This document shows, piece by piece, positions 57,501 to 64,000 of a stretch of DNA of 64,000 bases. How positions within the stretch are numbered: the stretch's first letter is position 1; each line of letters opens with the position of its first letter. The notes below the pieces were generated by a model. It was not told where the DNA came from and searched no databases. It saw only the letters and a list, made by a program, of their open reading frames with translations. The stretch comes from Mytilus trossulus (taxonomy: Eukaryota > Mollusca > Bivalvia > Mytilida > Mytilidae), in assembly GCF_036588685.1 (NCBI RefSeq), contig NC_086373.1, forward strand, positions 55,373,164 to 55,437,163, given 5' to 3'. Made by a program: the position numbers and the translations under genes.

Positions 57501-60500
57501 ATATTTGGTTAGCATGCTTGCTAGCTGAACCATGGAGTCATTATTAGGTTGGGTAATCTATCCTTCTTTCAAAGTAGCCTAGCCCTTCAGACAGATAGAT
57601 TGGGTATTTGTCGGACTAGTCTACTCTTAAAGGAGGGTAGTTTACATAACCTAATAATGACTTCATGGTTCAGCAATCAAGCTAACCAAATACTACATTC
57701 AGCTATACACTCTATGCATTGGCAGAAATTGTTTATATCATACTTGGCTAACTTCCTCTTTGTCTCTTCAAAAATATAGAGTATCTTTACGAAGTTCTTA
57801 CATAATTACTAAGATTAACTAATGACATCTTGACTATTAGGTTCATAATTTAAACTAAAGTTTATTTATTTTTCTCCTCTTCAAATAGAAGCTATGGCTG
57901 TTCAATAACTGTATTGTAGTAGCTTCTTCTTCTTCTATATGTATTATCCTTCCAATTATGGGAGACCTCCTCAACGGATATTATCCAGGTGGGAGTTAAT
58001 TAACGAAGTACTTTTTCGCTGGTTCGTTTTCATGTGGCACTTTTGAAATTAAAAGCGTCAAAGCATAAAAGATACAATATTTATTTTTTAGAAAAGAGAA
58101 GAAAATCAACCATTTAACGAAAACATTCCCTCAAATGCCGAAATTACTTGAATATAAAAATTTATTACCTCAGGAACTGCTTCTGTGATTTTGTAAATGT
58201 AGGTACAGTCATATCTCCAATTGGGGCATACCAGTCAGAACAAGTAAACCCAGGTTTATCTGGTAATGAACAAAACCATCTCATTCCATAATTCATAGAT
58301 GTAAAATCACAGATGCCTTGTTTTGTCATTGTGTGAATACCGCAGATACCTGTAGCAGTCTCTCCACGTGCATTCTTAAAAACCCCGTGTAAAGTCCTCA
58401 ACATTCCATTCTTGTATAGATAGTTTACAAATAGTCCAATAGATTCTTTTTGAAATGACATAGAAATTTTGATATTCGGAGATCCGCTCCATAATGCTTT
58501 TATCACTCCAATGTACGTACCATTACCATGATCTACTACATACCCGGCTGAACCTGCGCCTTTACCTTTCTCAGACATCCAAACTTTTAGAAAATCTCCA
58601 CCGTCAGTTATAACGTCACCATTTTTATTATGGAGGATTATTCTGAGTGTTATAATATCACCAGTGGTAAACGTAGCTGATTTATTGCATATTATTTCCA
58701 CTGTAGATTTCGGCAAATAAACAAGAGATTTTCCGAAATCTAGGCTTTTATACTTCATGTATCTTTTATAATACAAGAAGTCAGTTGGTGTAAACGTTGA
58801 GATCTCTCTTTGGGATCCTAAACACAAAATCTGACACCTACAACAATCAACAGAAGTGTAAATATATATATATCTAGAGAGTAACAAATACATTTAACTA
58901 TTTCAAAGATCAAAGAATCATTTGTCCAACATCTTCTCTCACTTTTGAATCAATCAACAAATCTTGACAGATTCCGTCAGGCTTCCCTTTTTTATCAAAA
59001 ATTTGTATCAATAGGTATTCCAACCGACAATAAACCCATGATAAAAATGATCGTCGGTTTGGCTGCAAATATTCGTGATGAATAAATACACAGCTATGAT
59101 GTCCGATCAGAAAATGAAGATATTCCCCAATTTTATATATCTAATTAGATGGATAACGTTGGGAGATACGGAAATAGAGGCAACAGTAGTATACCTGTTT
59201 TCAAAATTCGTAAATCGATTGAGAGAAACACAAATTCGGGTTAAAACTTAAAACCGAAGGAAACACATAAACTATAAGAGGAAAACAAAGGAACAACAGG
59301 AACACAAAAGTGCAACAACAACAAACGCCAACTTTCAAAGAAACGAACTATTTGATATCAACTGCCATATTCCTGGACTTGGTACAGGACATTTTTAAGA
59401 ACAAATGCTTGATAAATAAAGGCAACAGTAGTATACCGCTGTTAGAAACTCATAAATCGATTGAGAAAAGAAAACAAATCCGGGTTACAAACTAAAGCTG
59501 AGGGAAACGCATCAAGTAAAAGAGGAGAACAACGACACAACAGAAACACAACATTAAAATGCAACACACACATAAACTAACAATAATATGACAACCTGGT
59601 TAAGGGATAACCAAAACTCCCGTTTTATAACAATGTAAAAAAAGTATCGCTAAAATCACAAGACTACGTGATAAGTTATCTTCAGTGTCACGTGCTTCGG
59701 GCTAAAATGCGACAAAAACCCATTTATGATTCTGTACGGGGTATATTCCGTGTAAAATTTTACACCTATTAAGCACAATTTTTCCCCAGTGGCTTTGTAA
59801 AACCTAGCAGCTGCATTTACTATTACTTTGTGTTAGTCCTCAATTATGCAAATAGTTTCTCCCAGTCATGTGGAAATTTAGAAAAAAAAATAAATAGGCA
59901 CAAAATCGGATCCGTTTTAGATATGTTACCAGTATGTAAATATTCAGAAATGTGATGGAAGATGGTATAGTACCGTGAACGTGCATTTGTATATACCAAA
60001 TTGAATGCTATTTAATATGGTTTTATTTTAAATTTACTGATAACAAAATCAAAATGCATACCAATAACAATGTATTCAACGATCTACATGTAGTTACAAT
60101 GTCGTATTGGTATTTCATAAGTTTACCAAGACCGTTAGAACTGCAATGTTCTACTCCGTTTGAAATAAGTTCCTATAGATACAACCAAACTTGCAAATCA
60201 ATTAATGAAATATGTGTATCTATCGATGCATACGTTAAGGTTTTAAGTAATAGTGGTTTTTTTTTAAAAAATCCCTGACTTAATAAATTAGTAATACGCT
60301 CATTGAAATCTTAAACGTAAATTATAGACACAGATATGTGATATATTAACAAAGGAACATCATTGTCCAAATAAGGGGACGACCATTTGATATTCTGGGG
60401 GGGGGGCAGGAGGATTTTGAAAATAAATAACTCAGCCTTGATAATCACAAAAATTAATGGTTTGTTCTTTGGTAGTTTGAAAATAAATTACCTGACTTGC

Positions 60501-62014
60501 AATGTATTGAAAATGAATAACTCAGCAGGTCTATAGCTTCTTGGGCCTTCCGTGGTTCCAAAACCCTTCAAAAAAAATTTGCCTCGTTCCGCTCCGCGAA
60601 ATATGTTTGACAATACTTTTGAAAGAGGCTAGGTAAAACCAAACTTTTATACTATATTTGTATGCAATTAATGTATATTGGTTGGGATATAATATAAAAT
60701 ACGTAATCTAATTATACCAATTGTCTTTTATAATATACCATTTATTTGTGTTTCAATTGTCCTGTCTCGCTATGTATTATTTTAATATGTTTGTATATAT
60801 TGTCCTCTTGTACACAAGTATGTGTCTGAGGTAATGAATAAAATCTTGAATCATAAAATTTCTGCAGGGGATAAAGAATAAGTTTGATTAAATGGTACAC
60901 AATAACTTGACTATAAAAAAGAAGATGTGGTATGATTGCCGATGAGACAACTATCCACAAAAGACCAAAATGACACAGACATTAACAACTATAGGTCACC
61001 GTACGGCCTTCAACAATGAAAAAGTCCATATCGCATAGTCAGCTATACAAGGCCCCGATAAGACAATGTAAATCAATTCAAACGAGAAAACTAACTGCCT
61101 TATTTATGTAAAAAAACAGAATGAAAAAAACAAATATGTAACACATAAACAAACGACAACCACTGAATTACAGGCTCCTGACTTGGGACAGGCACATACA
61201 TAAATAATGTGGCGGGGTTAAACATGTAAGCAGGATCCGAACCCTCCCCAAACCTGGGACAGTGGTATAACAGTGCAACATAAGAACGAACTATAAAAAT
61301 CAGTTGAAAAAGTCTTATCATCAGATGGACAAAAATACATGTATTATTCATAATTAACAAATATTTTTAAAATTATATGTTTTCGAATATCATAAATATA
61401 GTTGTGAAAATAAATAATCAGTCCCTTGCTTTAATGAAAATGAAAAATCTTGCTTCAATAGTGCATAATCTGTCCTCTCAATGTACAAAAATAAATAAAC
61501 GATCAAAAACAATGTCCTTATAGTCAGTTGAATATTTGTATATGGGAAAAGCTTACAAATTTCACAATAAATCATATTTTGAGAAGTTCACGTATAAGAA
61601 AATACTGATCATATAGTAAAGAAAACGTGGGGTTAAATGCAATATCATTGTCGAAAAAAGTTATGGAAAGATAGATGAAGTACATGTATTTGCATTTTAA
61701 TTTTTGTATAGATTATAGCTACATGTATTTGTATGATAATACTTGACTAGCAGTCGCGAATTATCATAAAAGACCTACCAGACAGGAAAAATGAAATTCA
61801 ATATATTTTTAGAGTTAAAATATTATTATACGTACCCGAACAATTTTGTCGTTGTAAGTTGAAGGATCGGGACAGCAAAAATCAATGACCAAAACACAAG
61901 TTTCTTATTTAATTTAAATGTCGTATTGAACCTGAAAAACATTAACTTCATCTTATTACAGACGATTTGAAATCGAAAATGACAGTCAGACTCAAAATTA
62001 TGTTCATTGTGCAT
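53759..62014 (-). CDS. NXPE family gene 3, four coding exons
   Basis: Spliced model: exon 1 61836-62014, exon 2 58169-58837, exon 3 56883-56932, exon 4 53759-54549; 1689 nt, 562 aa, phases 2, 2, 1 and GT-AG introns. Domains as in genes 1 and 2: anchor KLVFWSLIFAVPILQL, NXPE domain, linker microexon, PC-esterase with MVGDSTVREW and KDMHPP. The start of exon 2 differs (CQILCLGSQREISTFTPTDF against CPGYKKDV in the others, with Trp replaced by Cys), making this the most distinct NXPE-domain N-terminus. Exon 4 is almost the same as in gene 2. The 3' flank has the truncated Mutator-like gene in convergent orientation, about 260 bp away. Confidence 0.85.
54550..56882 (-). other. NXPE gene 3 intron 3
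   Basis: Nearly identical to gene 2 intron 3. No gene seen. Confidence 0.7.
56883..56932 (-). CDS. NXPE gene 3, exon 3 (50-nt microexon)
   Basis: Between ATACTTGCAG and GTAAGTTA; encodes SSTRYKIIKEFKVDVLG(D). Confidence 0.85.
56933..58168 (-). other. NXPE gene 3 intron 2
   Basis: Matches gene 2 intron 2 with a deletion of about 180 bp near 57275. Contains the short GTCGTTCC-type repeats (57290-57420) and the foldback MITE at 57478-57714. Confidence 0.65.
57478..57714. mobile_element. Foldback MITE with about 80-bp inverted ends (second copy)
   Basis: Same position and sequence as 38136-38372, inherited through the duplication of the intron. Confidence 0.82.
58169..58837 (-). CDS. NXPE gene 3, exon 2 (neurexophilin-like domain)
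   Basis: Acceptor TTGTTGTAG, donor CTGAG|GTAATA; 669 nt. Contains SATFTTGDIITLRIILHNKN, SEKGKGAGSAGY, DHGNGTYIGV and the Cys pairs at the end. Confidence 0.9.
58838..61835 (-). other. NXPE gene 3 intron 1, with several dispersed repeats
   Basis: Contains two nested copies of the common repeat with GGCAACAGTAGTATACC (59160-59240 and 59420-59700), a run of G near 60400, a minus-strand GTTGTCTCATTGGCA member (60915-61080) and an ATAATGTGGCGGGGTTAAAC repeat (61130-61320). More diverged from the other two introns 1 than they are from each other. No gene seen. Confidence 0.6.
61836..62014 (-). CDS. NXPE gene 3, exon 1 (start codon and membrane anchor)
   Basis: 179 nt to the same CGG|GTACGT donor. 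The N-terminal tail is seven codons shorter than in genes 1 and 2; the start codon is less certain because the upstream leader is not conserved. Confidence 0.65.
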
Positions 62015-62039
62015 ATCTATAACTTATGGTGACCGTATG

Positions 62040-62410
62040 CGGCGATTTCATCTTTTTGCGTTTTCTCCTTTCACTTTGCAAACGTTAAATCGAGAAATCT
62101 AAAATATCTGCGAGAAAACGGAGCGAAATCGAGAAATTGAGATATGGAAAATTAAGATACAGATGTATTGAGATATCGGAAAATCGAGAAACCGAGAAAG
62201 CGAAATCGAAACATTTCTTCCCCGTTTTCGCATTTTTGCTTTCTCAATTTCCTTATTTCTCGATTTCGCTTTCTCGATTTCCCTATTTCCCGATTTCTTG
62301 ATTTCTCAATTTCCCTATTTCTCGTTTTCCCTATTTCATGATTTCTTGATTTCCCTATTTCCCAATTTTTCGATTTCACCATTTCCCGATTTCGCGATTT
62401 CGCGGGGAAT
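62040..62410. repeat. Purine/pyrimidine-biased inverted repeat of GAAATCGAG units
   Basis: Left half (62080-62210) is rich in GAGAAATCGAG-type purine runs; right half (62215-62405) is rich in the complementary CTCGATTTCCC-type units, so the two can pair. It gives rise to a spurious low-complexity frame. It sits just upstream of gene 3 exon 1. Confidence 0.75.
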
Positions 62411-62454
62411 TGTAAGGAAACAAACAGTTTTAACAAGTGAAACTGCGAGCTACT

Positions 62455-62932
62455 GCTCACTGATGATACCCCCGCCGCAAGTGGATAATATTAATAGTGT
62501 AAAAATATGCAAGACTTAGTGTTCGGTAAACAGGAAGTTGTCGAGTGATGAATCTGAAAACGCATCACACGGTATAGCTGACTTATATAAATCCTGAAAC
62601 CAAATTTCAGAAATCCTTGTATTGTAGTTCCTGAGAAAAATGTGACGAAAATTTTCAACTTGACTATCATGTGTAAAATCATACAAGTGTTCGGTAAACA
62701 GGAAGTTGTCAAGTGATCAATCTGAAAACGCATCACACGGTATAGCTGACTTAGATAAATCCTGAAACCAAATTTCAGAAATCCTTGTGTTGTAGTTCCT
62801 GAGAAAAATGCGACGAAAAATATTCATGGGACGGACGGACTGGCTGACGGACTGACGGACTGATGGAAGGACAGACAGAGGTAAAACAGTATACCCCCCC
62901 TTTTTTTAAAGCGGGGGTATAATTATAAGGTT
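62455..62932 (+). mobile_element. Pearl/HINE-like non-autonomous element with 168-bp core repeats
   Basis: Begins near GATGATACCCCCGCCGCAAG and ends AAAGCGGGGGTATAATTA, an inverse of the start. The core has two direct repeats starting GTTCGGTAAACAGG at 62521 and 62689 (168 bp). A tetranucleotide stretch of ACGG/ACTG type (62830-62870) follows. This order resembles the bivalve pearl elements related to Helentrons; assignment is from memory. Confidence 0.65.
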
Positions 62933-63731
62933 AAATGGTATATTAGAGGTACAACTGCATGTGTTTTTCCTCGGTAAAACATCAATACGAAACGTACAGC
63001 TACAGTAACATCCTGTATTGAGTCTACGAAATCAATTTTACTCGTTTTCATTTTCGTCAATATTATAACAACTTAAACACATCATTTGACATTTTATATC
63101 AAAATCATTTCCCGGGTTTTATTCTAATTTCAGATGTTTTGCAAAGGGAACCAACTTGAGCATTGACAACGTATAAGATCTATCAGATCATGATTCAAGC
63201 ATGGTGCCTTGTGTAGGATTATTTTGACAATCATTTTTACTTCGTACGTGTATCATTTTCACGCAAAAAAACAATTGAGACATCTTATGGGTTCTGTATA
63301 GCTACCTGTTCTGTATGAACCAAGACTCAGAGTCTACTTCGAGCTATAATGGTTCACTTTTACAAATTGTGACTGACATGGATGGTGAGTTGTCTCATTG
63401 GCACTCATACCACGTCTTCTAATATCTATAGACTCAGTTGTAATCCATTTAGACTTTACGTTTGCGTCATTAGCATGACTGTTTGGATATAAACGAGGCT
63501 AGTATATAAATGAAAGTTTAGAAAAAATTTACACGATCAAAAATAATTGGGGAAATATAATGAAAAGAGACGAATGGGTTGCTTTAAAATATAAAGGTAA
63601 GAGATCTAGAATAATGGACAAAAATTAATTTAAGAGGCAATGGTCTGACAAAATTCAGAGATTCCTCTAGAATTTCACAATAGGTGACATGCATCCAAGT
63701 ATTAAAATTATTCAGGATTTTTTTAGCTTAC
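62933..63731. other. Upstream DNA of NXPE gene 3
   Basis: 62960-63275 aligns weakly with 30130-30425 and 63470-63730 with about 32540-32880. The 58-bp minisatellite that separates these blocks in the other segments is absent. A GTTGTCTCATTGGCA repeat lies at 63340-63425. Confidence 0.55.
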
Positions 63732-63763
63732 CTTCCTTTGTTCTCTTCCATCAGCATTTCTAA
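63732..63763 (-). other. Candidate 32-nt 5' untranslated exon of NXPE gene 3
   Basis: Between TTTTTTTCAG and GTAAGCTA; the sequence differs by four bases from the other two but keeps ATG-rich content and both splice sites. Confidence 0.5.
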
Positions 63764-63807
63764 CTGAAAAAAAAAATGATTTATATATATATAGGATAAC
63801 AAATGGC

Positions 63808-63870
63808 AAAATCCGTATCGAATGCTAGCTGTATCACCACGAGAAACCAATATCAGTCCCGATTGTTTCC
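63808..63870. repeat. Hairpin element, diverged partial copy
   Basis: Starts AAAATCCGTATCGAATGCTA and keeps the left arm (GTATCACCACGAGAAACCAA) of the element at 32931-33042; the right arm is not recognisable. DNA from here to the window end holds no gene I can support. Confidence 0.55.
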
Positions 63871-64000
63871 GGAACACCTTAAATGTTATCGGCTTGAAAG
63901 CTATGCTATAATTACTTATTCATTACCGTATCTCTTTCAAATAAAGGACAAAAGACTTATTTTTCCATTTGAAAAAATAATGACCACGATTCTTCAATGA

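Overview
This is a eukaryotic nuclear window, AT-rich, with spliced genes, many interspersed repeats and no bacterial gene layout. Several dispersed repeats (for example the one ending in GTTGTCTCATTGGCA, and those containing CTCTTCAGTGATGCTC or GAGCGTCACTGATGA) are ones I associate from memory with marine mussels. The likeliest source is a bivalve mollusc close to Mytilus. No database search was possible, so family names are recognition, not hits.

1-18.5 kb is a repeat graveyard: a Penelope-like reverse transcriptase fragment (1-1.45 kb, minus), a degraded L1/Tx1-like LINE (2.3-5.45 kb, minus) between the arms of an inverted repeat, a 0.59-kb MITE, a tandem array of 442-bp units each carrying a tRNA-like pol III A box and B box (6.84-9.19 kb), a 0.92-kb foldback element, a tRNA-derived SINE, the N-terminal (GIY-YIG) half of a Penelope-like element (13.0-14.1 kb, plus), and two copies of a non-coding segment (9.8-10.75 kb and 14.1-16.5 kb).

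18.5-64 kb is a tandem cluster of three NXPE-family genes (neurexophilin-like domain plus PC-esterase domain), all on the minus strand. Each has the same four coding exons: signal anchor, NXPE domain, 50/53-nt microexon, PC-esterase exon. All splice phases close, giving predicted proteins of 564, 570 and 562 aa. A conserved 32-nt candidate 5' untranslated exon lies upstream of each. The middle gene looks like a hybrid made by unequal crossing-over inside exon 2. Its 5' half and upstream DNA match gene 1, and its 3' half and introns match gene 3.

Insertions made the two duplicated segments differ. The gene 1 segment gained about 2.9 kb of nested tandem arrays (three 561-bp units, then 440-bp tRNA-like units) inside a (TA)n microsatellite that is still simple in the gene 2 segment. 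The gene 2/3 segment gained an internally deleted Tc1-like element inside a 58-bp minisatellite, and a 6.6-kb Mutator-like transposase gene with six phase-matched exons but no 3' end. The NXPE proteins are predicted type II Golgi-lumen proteins. Mammalian NXPE1 has been linked to sialic-acid O-acetylation, so a glycan O-acyltransferase or esterase role is an inference. The array layout suggests rapid copy-number and sequence turnover.
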